Assembly: GCA_002432715.1 (NCBI GenBank)
Contig: DJGJ01000031.1
Location: forward strand, 1 to 23,925
Reading direction: 5' to 3'
DNA length: 23,925 bases
From: Sphaerochaeta sp. UBA5849
GTDB taxonomy: Bacteria; Spirochaetota; Spirochaetia; Sphaerochaetales; Sphaerochaetaceae
Shown here: piece by piece, positions 14,771-22,272 of the stretch
How positions within the stretch are numbered: position 1 is the first letter of the stretch
Layout: every line of letters starts with the position of its first letter
Notes under the pieces: generated by a model
Databases searched by the model: none
Seen by the model: the letters and a program-made list of their open reading frames with translations, nothing else
What the model was told of the DNA's origin: nothing
Translations under genes and position numbers: made by a program

Positions 14771-15940
14771 ATGGATAACGTCATCAAGCAACATAACAAA
14801 GAGTACGGAGAGACTCCTCTCGTAATAGCTCAAGTGCCGGGTACTTGTACCCTGCTGGGTAGCTATGCGGATGCATGCAAGGGGTGGTCGCTCGTCGGTA
14901 CCGATGCCTCGACACTGTTTGTATCGGTCTCACTTCGCGACGACCAGCTGGTGAGACTTACCAATGCAACCCTCAATGACCGAAAACGCTTCTCCTTGGG
15001 TACCATAAAGTACCGCAAGGAGGATCGGTGGGGCAACTATCTGAAGGGTGTCGTCGCAGTTCTTGGCAATGAGGGGGTCTCCTTTACCGGCTTGAACATC
15101 ACCGTGGAAGGAAGCCTATTGTACAGTGACAACCAAATGGTCAGCACCGCTTGCTCATTGGGAACCGTCATCGCCCTGGATGCCTTGCTGGGCCTGAATC
15201 TCGGAATGACATCCATGATCAGAATCGCCTACCAAGCCTGTACCGCTTTCAATAATGAAGCTTGCAAGATCAGCGATCTCTTGACGATGCTCAACGGAAA
15301 GCCTTCCAAGGTGCTCTTCTACGACTTGCAGCATGTAACGTATAAGGAAATTCCCTTTCCCTTTACCGAGGAGAATGACGAGTATGTCGCCATCGTGGTG
15401 GACAGCAAGATTTCTCCGAACGCGATGCGTGAGGAAATCAACAGTAAAAGACGCGCCATCGAGCGTGCCTTCGCCAAGCTCAAGGAACTGAAGAGCGGTG
15501 GTTTCTTGCGGGACTTTCCTGAAAGCGAGCTCTCTGCACGCATCGTTCCCCTTGACGAGGAAGCCCGCCATATCTGCGAATATGTACTGATGGAGTCTCA
15601 TCTGGCAAATGATGCAGCCTCCCTGTTGACCTCCAAGGACGCCCCCCAGTACGGCAAGCTGATGAACCGGGTTCAGGCGGGATTGAGAGACCTGCTCGAG
15701 GTTACCTGTCCTGAGGTCGACTGGCTTACAAAACGTGCTTCAGAACTCAATGGATGCCTCGGATCGGTCCAGATATCCAATGGTTTTTCCGGCAACATCA
15801 TGGTCCTCTTGAGTAAACAGGCACTTCCAAGCTATATTAGCCGTCTGGAGGACTACGAGCATATCTTTGGTTTTCATCCCCGTTGGTATATCTATGGCGG
15901 GCATGAAGCTGCAAAAGTTGTGCTGCCTGAGCATAGATGA
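14771..15940 (+). CDS. Galactokinase-family (GHMP) protein lacking key sugar and ATP motifs
   Basis: The 389 residues match the length of galactokinase. The C-terminal half aligns well: VVDSKISPNAMREEINSKRR, ERAFAKLKEL, LMNRVQAGLRDLLEVTCPEVDWLT and the LGSV segment. Key motifs are altered, though. The galactose signature GRVNLIGEHTDY is GTCTLLGSYADA (24-35), losing the conserved Arg, Glu and His. The GHMP ATP loop (GLSSSAA) becomes a run without the glycines or serine cluster near 118-130. The GGGFGG loop becomes SNGFSG (336-341). The catalytic Asp seems retained (D169 in KISDLLTML). It could be a pseudo-kinase, a regulator, or a kinase for another substrate. It is first in a run whose next gene, surE, overlaps by ATGA. 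Confidence 0.7.
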   Translation: MDNVIKQHNKEYGETPLVIAQVPGTCTLLGSYADACKGWSLVGTDASTLFVSVSLRDDQLVRLTNATLNDRKRFSLGTIKYRKEDRWGNYLKGVVAVLGNEGVSFTGLNITVEGSLLYSDNQMVSTACSLGTVIALDALLGLNLGMTSMIRIAYQACTAFNNEACKISDLLTMLNGKPSKVLFYDLQHVTYKEIPFPFTEENDEYVAIVVDSKISPNAMREEINSKRRAIERAFAKLKELKSGGFLRDFPESELSARIVPLDEEARHICEYVLMESHLANDAASLLTSKDAPQYGKLMNRVQAGLRDLLEVTCPEVDWLTKRASELNGCLGSVQISNGFSGNIMVLLSKQALPSYISRLEDYEHIFGFHPRWYIYGGHEAAKVVLPEHR

Positions 15941-16737
15941 AAATACTGCTGACAAATGATGATGGGTATCAGAGTGAAGGACTGGCTGCGCTGTCCGACG
16001 CTTTGGTGCAGGCAGGACACGATGTCTGGATATGTGCACCCTCAACGGAGCGTAGTGCCAGCAGCCATTCCATGACGCTTCGCGGTGAGATTGTCATCAC
16101 CGAGTATGCAGAGAACCGATATCACTGCAGCGGGACCCCCGCCGATTGCATCCTCTACGCCTCCAAAGGCAGGATTTTCCCCATGACACCCGACTTGGTG
16201 ATCAGCGGCATCAATCATGGCTACAATATCTCCACCGACATTCTCTATTCCGGGACAGTGGGTGCTGCACGCGAAGCAGCCTTGACAGGGCTGCGTTCGA
16301 TGGCCGTCAGTTGCAGTAGGAGCAAAGACGGCTCATTCCCCTTCACCCGAACCGCCGCCTTTGTGGTGGAACACCTACAGCAGTTCCATCCGCTTACCAG
16401 CAGCGAGTGCATCATCAATATCAATGTTCCCGGTGACGGGAACGGCAAGTGGAAGAGCGGCGTGCTCAGCTACCTGGAATACCATGATGCGGTTGAGACC
16501 AAGCGTGAACAGGAGCATCGGTATTTTGACTCTGCATCCGTTCGCTTCGGAACTTCGGTGGTGCTCTCCCTCAAGGGGGGAGTGCAGCCGATACAACGGT
16601 GCGACACCCAATTTACGGACTTTCAGGCTGTACGCGATGGATATATCAGCGTAACCGCCCTTTCCATTCTTCCTCCGGTGCACCAGAAGGTGCAACTGGT
16701 CCTCGATGAGATGAGCCGGGAGGTCGATTGTGGGTAA
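15937..16737 (+). CDS. surE: 5'/3'-nucleotidase SurE
   Basis: The 266-residue phosphatase removes phosphate from nucleoside monophosphates and short polyphosphate substrates using a divalent metal. The N-terminus MKILLTNDDGYQSEGL has metal ligands D8 and D9. S40 lies in APSTERSASSHSMTL, and N93 in LVISGINHGYNISTDILYSGTVGAAREAAL is the remaining ligand. The TP(A)D motif (67-70) and the tail that completes the dimer fold are present. The start overlaps the GalK-like stop as ATGA and its end overlaps the next gene by 8 nt, so all three are translationally linked. Possible roles are nucleotide salvage or stress phosphatase activity. Confidence 0.95.
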   Translation: MKILLTNDDGYQSEGLAALSDALVQAGHDVWICAPSTERSASSHSMTLRGEIVITEYAENRYHCSGTPADCILYASKGRIFPMTPDLVISGINHGYNISTDILYSGTVGAAREAALTGLRSMAVSCSRSKDGSFPFTRTAAFVVEHLQQFHPLTSSECIININVPGDGNGKWKSGVLSYLEYHDAVETKREQEHRYFDSASVRFGTSVVLSLKGGVQPIQRCDTQFTDFQAVRDGYISVTALSILPPVHQKVQLVLDEMSREVDCG

Positions 16738-17083
16738 GTGTTGGGAGGAGAAATGCACCAAGTGCGGGCTCTGTTGCCATGAGAAGGCTGTATACGGCCG
16801 CAACCTTGTCATAGACCTGGATTCTTGGTGTGAATTTTTCGACCCGGCGACCAAGCAGTGCAAGGTATATGCCCAGCGGTTTGTCCGTTGCACCCGCTGT
16901 CGGAAGATGACCCGGCTCAAGGCGATGTTCGCTTCCTACCTGCCCGAAAGCTGCGGCTATGTGGCGTGGGCCCGAAAGAATCATCTGCGATTTGCCAAGC
17001 GGCGCTTCATCCGCTTCATTCATAGCAAGACTTGCCCCTCCGAAGACTCCGACGAACCTCTGTACAATACATTTCACGTGTGA
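16730..17083 (+). CDS. YcgN-like (UPF0260/YkgJ) Cys-cluster protein
   Basis: The 117-residue protein starts at GTG (16730), preceded by GGGAGG; it overlaps the end of surE by 8 nt. The cysteines are at 4, 9, 12, 15, 16, 34, 44, 54, 57, 75 and 102. WEEKCTKCGLCCHEK and the later RFVRCTRCRKMTRL, LPESCGYVAWARK resemble E. coli YcgN and the YkgJ family, annotated as putative metal- or Fe-S-binding proteins with no settled function. The position directly before nifS-nifU hints at a link to Fe-S metabolism, though a separate promoter lies between them. The reading is from pattern memory. Confidence 0.78.
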   Translation: MGKCWEEKCTKCGLCCHEKAVYGRNLVIDLDSWCEFFDPATKQCKVYAQRFVRCTRCRKMTRLKAMFASYLPESCGYVAWARKNHLRFAKRRFIRFIHSKTCPSEDSDEPLYNTFHV

Positions 17084-17087
17084 AATG
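17070..17087 (+). promoter_or_regulatory. 18-bp palindrome before nifS promoter
   Basis: CATTTCAC and GTGAAATG, separated by GT, form 8-bp perfect arms. It overlaps the end of the YcgN-like gene and lies 9 nt upstream of the nifS -35 box. The symmetry suits a dimeric repressor or activator. No T-run follows, so a terminator is less likely. Confidence 0.45.
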
Positions 17088-17095
17088 GGTGCACA

Positions 17096-17125
17096 TTGAC
17101 CCTTTGGGTCATGCTTCACTATGTT
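17096..17125 (+). promoter_or_regulatory. nifS-nifU promoter with overlapping inverted repeat
   Basis: TTGACC (17096-17101), an 18-nt spacer and TATGTT (17120-17125), the same hexamers as in front of rpsT. TGACCC-TTT-GGGTCA (17097-17111) overlaps the -35 box and may be an operator. The predicted leader is about 10 nt, with GAGG (17132-17135) ahead of ATG. Confidence 0.55.
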
Positions 17126-17142
17126 GTATATGAGGTTTTATT

Positions 17143-18303
17143 ATGGAACAGCACATGATCTATTTGGATAATAATGCGACTACTGCGATGCATGAAGATG
17201 TCATCGAAGCAGTACATCAGGCAAATATGCTTTACGGGAATGCTTCCAGCATGCACATGGCAGGACGTCAGGCAGCTCTAGCCATCGAACAGAGCAGGCA
17301 ATCGCTTGCTTCCCTCATCGATGCCGAGCCTTCCTGGATCGTCTTCACCAGCGGGGCAAGCGAAGCAAACAATACCGTATTCAATATCTTTAAGGAGCGC
17401 ATCGACATCGGTTCGAAGCGCAATCGAATGGTAACCACCACCATCGAGCACCCATCGATCATCGAGACGGTCAAATACCTGAAACAACACGGCTACAAAG
17501 TTGATGAATGTCCGGTCGACCATACGGGAATGGTGAACATGGATGCTATGAAGAGCCTTCTTGGCGAGGATGTCGCCTTGGTTTCGGTGATGCTGGGGAA
17601 CAATGAGATCGGGACCATCCAACCGGTTGCGGAAATTGCCGGGCTCGCCCACCAAGTTGGAGCATATGTACATACCGATGCCACCCAGGCCATCGGGAAA
17701 ATACCTGTTTCGATGCGGGAACTGGGAGTCGATTACCTCAGCCTCTCCTCCCATAAATTCTATGGACCCAAAGGTGTGGGTGCATTGGCCGTCAAGGCCA
17801 AGGCTCCCTATACGCCTTTGGTGCATGGCGGACACCAGGAAGGTGGAAAGCGGGCGGGGACGTATAACACCCCGTCCATCGTCGGCATGGGAGTGGCTGC
17901 CTCCATCGCCCAGCGTGATCAGAAAGAAGAGCAGGAGAAGCTCTGGAAGCTCAGGGAGATGCTGAGACTCGGGATTCTGCAGCGTATCAGCAACGTGGTG
18001 GTCAACGGGAATCAGGAACACTGCCTGCCCGGCACCCTTGACGTCTCCTTCCCTCATGCAGAAGGGGAGTCCATCCTGCTCTATCTCGATATGGAAGGAA
18101 TTATGGTTTCCACCGGGAGTGCGTGTGCAAGCGGGTCGCTTGAACCCAGTTATGTACTTTTGGCCTCCGGGGTGGATATCGAGCTTGCCCACGGCTCCAT
18201 CCGGTTCAGTTTCGGCCGTTATAACACCGAACAGGACGTTGCCTATGTCCTGGAGAAGCTGCCGCCGATTATCAAGCGTTTAAGGGAGATGTCAACACGA
18301 TGA
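17143..18303 (+). CDS. nifS: Cysteine desulfurase (NifS/IscS family)
   Basis: The 386-residue PLP enzyme takes sulfur from cysteine and passes it to an Fe-S scaffold. It opens with MIYLDNNATTAMHEDV. The motifs include EHP at 102-104 (H103 stacks on PLP), D179 in HTDATQAIGK, K205 in SLSSHKFYGPKG (Schiff-base lysine), and HGGHQEGGKRAGTYNTP. The catalytic C328 is in VSTGSACASGSLEPS; the short loop and missing insertion place it in the NifS/IscS group (group I) rather than SufS. Length is near the usual 390-400. GAGG lies 7 nt before ATG. The partner NifU-like scaffold follows with overlapping stop and start. The symbol nifS is chosen for pairing with NifU; iscS would also fit. Confidence 0.93.
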   Translation: MEQHMIYLDNNATTAMHEDVIEAVHQANMLYGNASSMHMAGRQAALAIEQSRQSLASLIDAEPSWIVFTSGASEANNTVFNIFKERIDIGSKRNRMVTTTIEHPSIIETVKYLKQHGYKVDECPVDHTGMVNMDAMKSLLGEDVALVSVMLGNNEIGTIQPVAEIAGLAHQVGAYVHTDATQAIGKIPVSMRELGVDYLSLSSHKFYGPKGVGALAVKAKAPYTPLVHGGHQEGGKRAGTYNTPSIVGMGVAASIAQRDQKEEQEKLWKLREMLRLGILQRISNVVVNGNQEHCLPGTLDVSFPHAEGESILLYLDMEGIMVSTGSACASGSLEPSYVLLASGVDIELAHGSIRFSFGRYNTEQDVAYVLEKLPPIIKRLREMSTR

Positions 18304-18908
18304 CCAATTTTATGAGCCAATGGGTCTACACCCCGGTGGTGAAGGACCATTTTATGAATCCCAGGAATACCCTCAGGGAGGACGAGCAGTTTGATGCTGA
18401 TGGTATCGGGAATGTCGGATCGCTGGCGTGCGGGGACCAGATGGAAGTCTTGATCAAGGTCAAGGATGACAAGATTGCAGACCTCAGATGGCTCACCTAT
18501 GGCTGTGCCTCTGCCATTGCAAGTACCTCCATGATGAGTGAAATGGCCATCGGCCTCACCCTTGAGCAAGCCTACCACCTCACTCCTGCCGCGATCACCG
18601 AAGCCTTGGGAGGGTTGCCGGAACACAAGTTCCACTGCTCGGTGCTTGGTGATAAAGCCTTGCGTGCCGCCATTGATGATTATCTGGCAAAACAGGGGAG
18701 GGAGAACCCCTTCAAGAAGCATGTAGCCAAGACTATCTGTGAATGCAAGAATGTCACTGATGTCCAGATAGAGGACCTGGTGAAAACCAAGCAGGCAAAG
18801 ACCCTGGAGCAACTGCAGGAAATCACCGAGTATGGTACGGTCTGCGGGAAATGCAAGCAGGCGGTGAGCGAACTCTTCGACGAGTACAAGCACATCTACA
18901 ACGTGTAA
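18300..18908 (+). CDS. nifU: NifU-like Fe-S scaffold: IscU domain plus BFD-like [2Fe-2S] domain
   Basis: The 202-residue protein is an assembly platform for new Fe-S clusters. Residues 1-135 form an IscU-type domain with the three ligand cysteines C44 (LACGDQM, with D46), C69 (TYGCASAIAS) and C113 (HCSVLG). Residues 140-195 form a BFD-like domain with C147 and C149 (ICEC) and C182 and C185 (VCGKC), the usual permanent [2Fe-2S] site. The C-terminal Nfu domain of classical NifU is absent, so it is a two-domain variant. It is translated with nifS (ATGA overlap). No other nif genes are visible, so this is general Fe-S assembly rather than nitrogen fixation evidence. Confidence 0.92.
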   Translation: MTNFMSQWVYTPVVKDHFMNPRNTLREDEQFDADGIGNVGSLACGDQMEVLIKVKDDKIADLRWLTYGCASAIASTSMMSEMAIGLTLEQAYHLTPAAITEALGGLPEHKFHCSVLGDKALRAAIDDYLAKQGRENPFKKHVAKTICECKNVTDVQIEDLVKTKQAKTLEQLQEITEYGTVCGKCKQAVSELFDEYKHIYNV

Positions 18909-18913
18909 GGAGA

Positions 18914-18937
18914 TGAGGCGGCCGAAAGGCCGCCTCA
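18914..18937. terminator. Strong hairpin between convergent nifU and uxaE
   Basis: A perfect 10-bp GC-rich stem TGAGGCGGCC/GGCCGCCTCA has a GAAA tetraloop, 5 nt past the nifU stop and 4 nt before the uxaE stop. Neither side has a strict T-run (ACCTGTC on +, TCTCCTT on -). It probably stops or stabilises both converging transcripts. Confidence 0.6.
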
Positions 18938-18941
18938 CCTG

Positions 18942-20438
18942 TCATTGCTTGGAGAATCCCAACAAGGAAAGATGCTTGCCTATATGTTTGGCCAGCAGCG
19001 ACTGATATTCCTGTTCCTCCCGTGCAAGCAAATTGAACAGCTCATCACCAAGCAGTCTGCCACCCTGCTCGTTTGTGTCCTTTAGCAGGTAGCCGTAGGT
19101 GATATGGAGAAGCTGACGTGCATTGTCATCCTCCAGATAGCGCCAAAGCTCGCTGTCTTGCACCTCCTCTAAAGCATTGATGCGGTCGAGCTTGGTGGTT
19201 ACATGGTAGAATTTTTTTGCATCGGCAAACCGCTTCAGGGCATGGGCGTGCATCCTGCGGTACAGGCCGGGGTCCTTCAAGGCGACCAGCCTGACCGCCT
19301 CGAGCCAGTTTGTCCCGGCGGTCTTGACATGGAAGCTCCCCTTGATGGTCTTCGCCAGTATGGGGAAAATGCTGAACTTGTCACTGCCGGAGTGGATGCT
19401 CAGCCGGTAGCCGAAGTGGTTGGCGATGGCTGCATGCTGGGCAAGGTCTGCGCTAAACTCTTCCAAGTCCCCGATATAGTCGATTCCTTTCTGGAACTCT
19501 CCGATGAAACGGGGTGCCAGGGTGGAGACAGCGACCTGCCTTCTCTTCAGCTCCAAGGCGATGAACAAGTGGCTTTTGGGATTGGTCGGGGTATCGGTTT
19601 CGTCGATGGAGATCTCGAAATCAATCGGCTTGGATGAGGTGCGGATATAGTTCTCATAGACCATCTGAATGAAATCCAAGGCCTTGTGATAGGTCAGTAC
19701 GTCCTGCATCAGATGCATGCGGTCGAGTTTGATCACCTCTTCTCCTATGGTGAACAACTGCTCCTGATACAGCTTCTCGAACCGTTCCCGTATCTCATGG
19801 TCCAGCTGTTGATAACGTCCGAGAAGTGCCTCTTCGTCCAAGGATTGGATCAAGTTGTCTATTTGTTCGGAGGAGTCGAGGGTGATCATCGTAGCACCTT
19901 GGGAAAGTGATTTCTCAATATCCTCACACCTCTTCAGGTGATCGCCGTCGGCACCGTAACCGGTCGTATAGCCCTCTTGGAAAACTGCGTAGGCGGCGGC
20001 ATCGATGACATCATCAAAGCTGCGGCCGGTGAAGTTGAGCTCCCTGATCGACTGCTGTGCGAAGAAGGGGAACACATTCGTGCCCTGCAAGGCTTGGATA
20101 TGACCGGCTGTCGCTTGGCCGAGCCGGTCGCCCAAGCCCAGCGACGGCCGCTTGGTTGTATTGGCCACCGGGGCGGTGTACGGCAGGTATTTGTTCAGGA
20201 CAAGGCGGTTTGCATGGTCGGCAGGACAAATCTTGATCATTTGTCCAGCTTCGCCTGCCAACTCATCGAAGACCGGCCCACTGCCATGGGCGACTATGTA
20301 TTTGGTTGTATCACAGCGGATCATTGCAATGATGCACTCACCGAGGCTGGTAACCGACTTTTCATACAGCTTGACCGGCTTTCCCAGTCTCGTCTCCAAC
20401 GCGTGGGTATCAATTTGTCTGGAATCGTAGAGTTCCAT
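18942..20438 (-). CDS. uxaE: Tagaturonate epimerase (UxaE family)
   Basis: From ATG 20438 it has 498 residues; AAGGAG lies 5 nt upstream. A TTG farther upstream (20465) would overlap the preceding gene and is rejected. UxaE, characterised in Thermotoga, converts D-tagaturonate to D-fructuronate at C4 in galacturonate breakdown. Family-like segments are LNFTGRSFDDVIDAAAYAVF, GYTTGYGADGDHLKRCEDI, MITLDSSEQIDN, LKRRQVAVSTLAPRFIG, GIDYIGDL, LSIHSGSDKFSIFPI and HVKTAGTNWLEAVR. The His/Asp/Lys-rich segments suit a metal-dependent TIM-barrel epimerase. It is the second gene after the TGS-kinase fusion, 13 nt apart. No other hexuronate genes are in the window. The assignment is from recalled family patterns. 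Confidence 0.8.
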   Translation of the reverse strand: MELYDSRQIDTHALETRLGKPVKLYEKSVTSLGECIIAMIRCDTTKYIVAHGSGPVFDELAGEAGQMIKICPADHANRLVLNKYLPYTAPVANTTKRPSLGLGDRLGQATAGHIQALQGTNVFPFFAQQSIRELNFTGRSFDDVIDAAAYAVFQEGYTTGYGADGDHLKRCEDIEKSLSQGATMITLDSSEQIDNLIQSLDEEALLGRYQQLDHEIRERFEKLYQEQLFTIGEEVIKLDRMHLMQDVLTYHKALDFIQMVYENYIRTSSKPIDFEISIDETDTPTNPKSHLFIALELKRRQVAVSTLAPRFIGEFQKGIDYIGDLEEFSADLAQHAAIANHFGYRLSIHSGSDKFSIFPILAKTIKGSFHVKTAGTNWLEAVRLVALKDPGLYRRMHAHALKRFADAKKFYHVTTKLDRINALEEVQDSELWRYLEDDNARQLLHITYGYLLKDTNEQGGRLLGDELFNLLAREEQEYQSLLAKHIGKHLSLLGFSKQ

Positions 20439-20451
20439 ACATGCTCCTTCG

Positions 20452-22137
20452 TCAAATGACGTCAAACTCGCTGCCGCCGATGAACTCCCTGAGCAGGGAG
20501 TCCGGTGGCACTAACGTGTCGGGGATGGGATTTACATGCTCCAGGAACCTGAGCAGCCTGCGAGCCGTCTCATAGGCTGCACCTGCCGAAGGCTTGACCA
20601 TTTTCAGCAATGGTTGGGCATAGGTGGTCAGCACCCCCAACTCATAATCGAGGGCACTGTTGATCAGTACATCTGCATTGTTCTGATACGGGAAAATGTA
20701 GCGGTCTTCGCCTCGCTGCACCGACGGCCACATGTTGAGGGTGGTCTCAGCATTCGTCCCCCGGGTGCGGTTGTCCCTGATCAGGCGTCGAATGATTCGA
20801 TTGTCGGTTGTACTGATTCGATTGTGGTCGTCGAGGTTCAGCTGGGTAAGGGCTGAGATGTATACCCTGAAGAGCAAATCGCTCTCAAGTGACGCAGTGA
20901 GTTGGGGATTCATCCCATGGATGCCTTCAATGATCAGGATTGTCCGCTTGTCCATCTGTACCGGTTCTGCTTCATAACTGCGGGTTGCGGTTTTGAAATC
21001 GAACTTGCACAAATGTACCGCCTCGCCTCTGAACAGGCTTGCAATGTCCGCTTGGAATTTTGCAACATCGAGGGCCTCGAGAGCCTCCAGGTCGGGCTTG
21101 TTGAATTCGTCCTTAGGGGCCTGGCTGGGTGGAAGATAGTAACTGTCCAGTGAAATCTTTATGGTTTTTTTACCCAATACCTGCAACTGGATTCCCAGCT
21201 TGTGGGCAAAGGTGGTTTTTCCAGAAGAGGAAGGACCTGCTATAAGAACCGCTTTGACACTGCTGTGCAGATTGATCTGGTCGGCAATGCTGGCGATTTT
21301 CTTTTGCTGCAGGGCTTCCGCCAGCCTGATGAACGATTCCACGGTGTTCTGGTTGCCCATCTGGTTCAGCTGGCCCAGCGACTGGACGCCCAAAATGCTC
21401 CCCCACGCCTTGTACTCCTTGAAGACCGAGAAGAGCAGGGGGTTGTCTACAAACGGATCAAGGGCCTTGATGTTGTGCGACCTGGGATAGCGCAGCAGCA
21501 TGCCGCGCTCCTGATACGGCTTGAGTTCCCAGACCCTCATCAACCCCGTCTTGCTGAGCAGGGGTTCATAGGAGATGTCCAGGTACCCGCTGAGGCGGTA
21601 GAGGTTCACCTTCGGCTCATTGCGGGTCGAAAGGAGCGCTGCAGTCTGGTCGAAATGATTCTGCTCGAAATAGGTGAGGGCGTTCTCATACGTCAGTGTG
21701 ATCTCCTCGATGTCCAGATTCTGCTCAACCAATGTACGCATCGCCTGTTCGATGGCAAGGATGTCGTTTCGGCTGAGTGTCAACTCGTCATCGAAGCTGA
21801 AATAGTAGCCGTCACCCAGTGAATGCCCGATCACCAGGCGGCGTGCCGGATAGAGCATGGAAACAGCGGCACACAAAAGATAGCAAATCGAGTGGCGGTA
21901 GATACGCTTGCCCATATCACCGAACAAGCGAACCGGTTCCACCGTGCAGTCGGCAACCAATGACCGGGAACAGGAGTGCAACTCGTGGTTGACCAGCGCT
22001 CCTACAAAGGGATTGTCTTCGTAGACCGGATGCCTGCAGGTTTCCTTGACTTGGGCTTTGAGCAATACATCCTCAACGGTAGAGCCGATCGGCAAGGAGA
22101 GGGTTTGGCCATGGATCGTCACTTGAATCTGTTTCAT
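20452..22137 (-). CDS. TGS - ThrRS-like - uridine kinase-like fusion (nucleoside kinase family)
   Basis: The 561-residue protein joins three parts. Residues 1-65 are a TGS domain (IQVTIHGQTLSLPIGSTVEDVLL). Residues 75-240 resemble the second additional domain of threonyl-tRNA synthetase (HSICYLLCAAVSMLYP, IGHSLGDGYYFSFD). From about 295 a P-loop kinase of the uridine-kinase/phosphoribulokinase type follows, with Walker A GPSSSGKTT (301-309), ISLDSYYLPPSQAP, LIIEGIHGMNPQL, and RISTTDNRIIRRLIRDNRTRG. Such fusions occur in spirochaetes, clostridia and Bacteroides, usually annotated as nucleoside kinase; the substrate is uncertain. It shares a transcript with uxaE, which may hint at a sugar-related role. 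ATG sits 6 nt from a -10 element and has no clear Shine-Dalgarno site. Confidence 0.82.
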   Translation of the reverse strand: MKQIQVTIHGQTLSLPIGSTVEDVLLKAQVKETCRHPVYEDNPFVGALVNHELHSCSRSLVADCTVEPVRLFGDMGKRIYRHSICYLLCAAVSMLYPARRLVIGHSLGDGYYFSFDDELTLSRNDILAIEQAMRTLVEQNLDIEEITLTYENALTYFEQNHFDQTAALLSTRNEPKVNLYRLSGYLDISYEPLLSKTGLMRVWELKPYQERGMLLRYPRSHNIKALDPFVDNPLLFSVFKEYKAWGSILGVQSLGQLNQMGNQNTVESFIRLAEALQQKKIASIADQINLHSSVKAVLIAGPSSSGKTTFAHKLGIQLQVLGKKTIKISLDSYYLPPSQAPKDEFNKPDLEALEALDVAKFQADIASLFRGEAVHLCKFDFKTATRSYEAEPVQMDKRTILIIEGIHGMNPQLTASLESDLLFRVYISALTQLNLDDHNRISTTDNRIIRRLIRDNRTRGTNAETTLNMWPSVQRGEDRYIFPYQNNADVLINSALDYELGVLTTYAQPLLKMVKPSAGAAYETARRLLRFLEHVNPIPDTLVPPDSLLREFIGGSEFDVI

Positions 22138-22143
22138 GGGTAA

Positions 22144-22172
22144 ATAATACAGGCTTGAGATACCAGCGGCAA
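22144..22172 (-). promoter_or_regulatory. Promoter of the kinase-uxaE operon (leaderless geometry)
   Basis: On the minus strand, TTGCCG (22167-22172) and TATTAT (22144-22149) are 17 nt apart. Only 6 nt separate the -10 box from ATG, so transcription would start at about the A of the start codon. There is no Shine-Dalgarno site, which agrees. Confidence 0.5.
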
Positions 22173-22237
22173 GGGGAAAGCAATTTTTGTAAATTCATGC
22201 TATACTTGTCACTCCAGTAAAAACACCCGGATTTTGA

Positions 22238-22266
22238 TTGACAGCAACGTGTGAGGTAGGTACCCT
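22238..22266 (+). promoter_or_regulatory. Promoter of the AOR-like gene
   Basis: A consensus TTGACA (22238-22243), a 17-nt spacer and TACCCT (22261-22266), ending 6 nt before ATG 22273. An alternative is the extended -10 TGCTATACT at 22198-22206, which lacks a clear -35 but would give a leader of about 60 nt including GAGGTAGG (22253-22260). Confidence 0.45.
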
Positions 22267-22272
22267 TTGTAT

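Noticed and set aside
17278..18192. Minus-strand open frame of 304 codons opposite nifS
   Set aside because: Antisense to a gene with an intact PLP Lys and catalytic Cys; no recognisable domain.
20439..20465. Upstream TTG start for uxaE
   Set aside because: It would overlap the end of the preceding kinase gene, whereas ATG 20438 has AAGGAG at good spacing.
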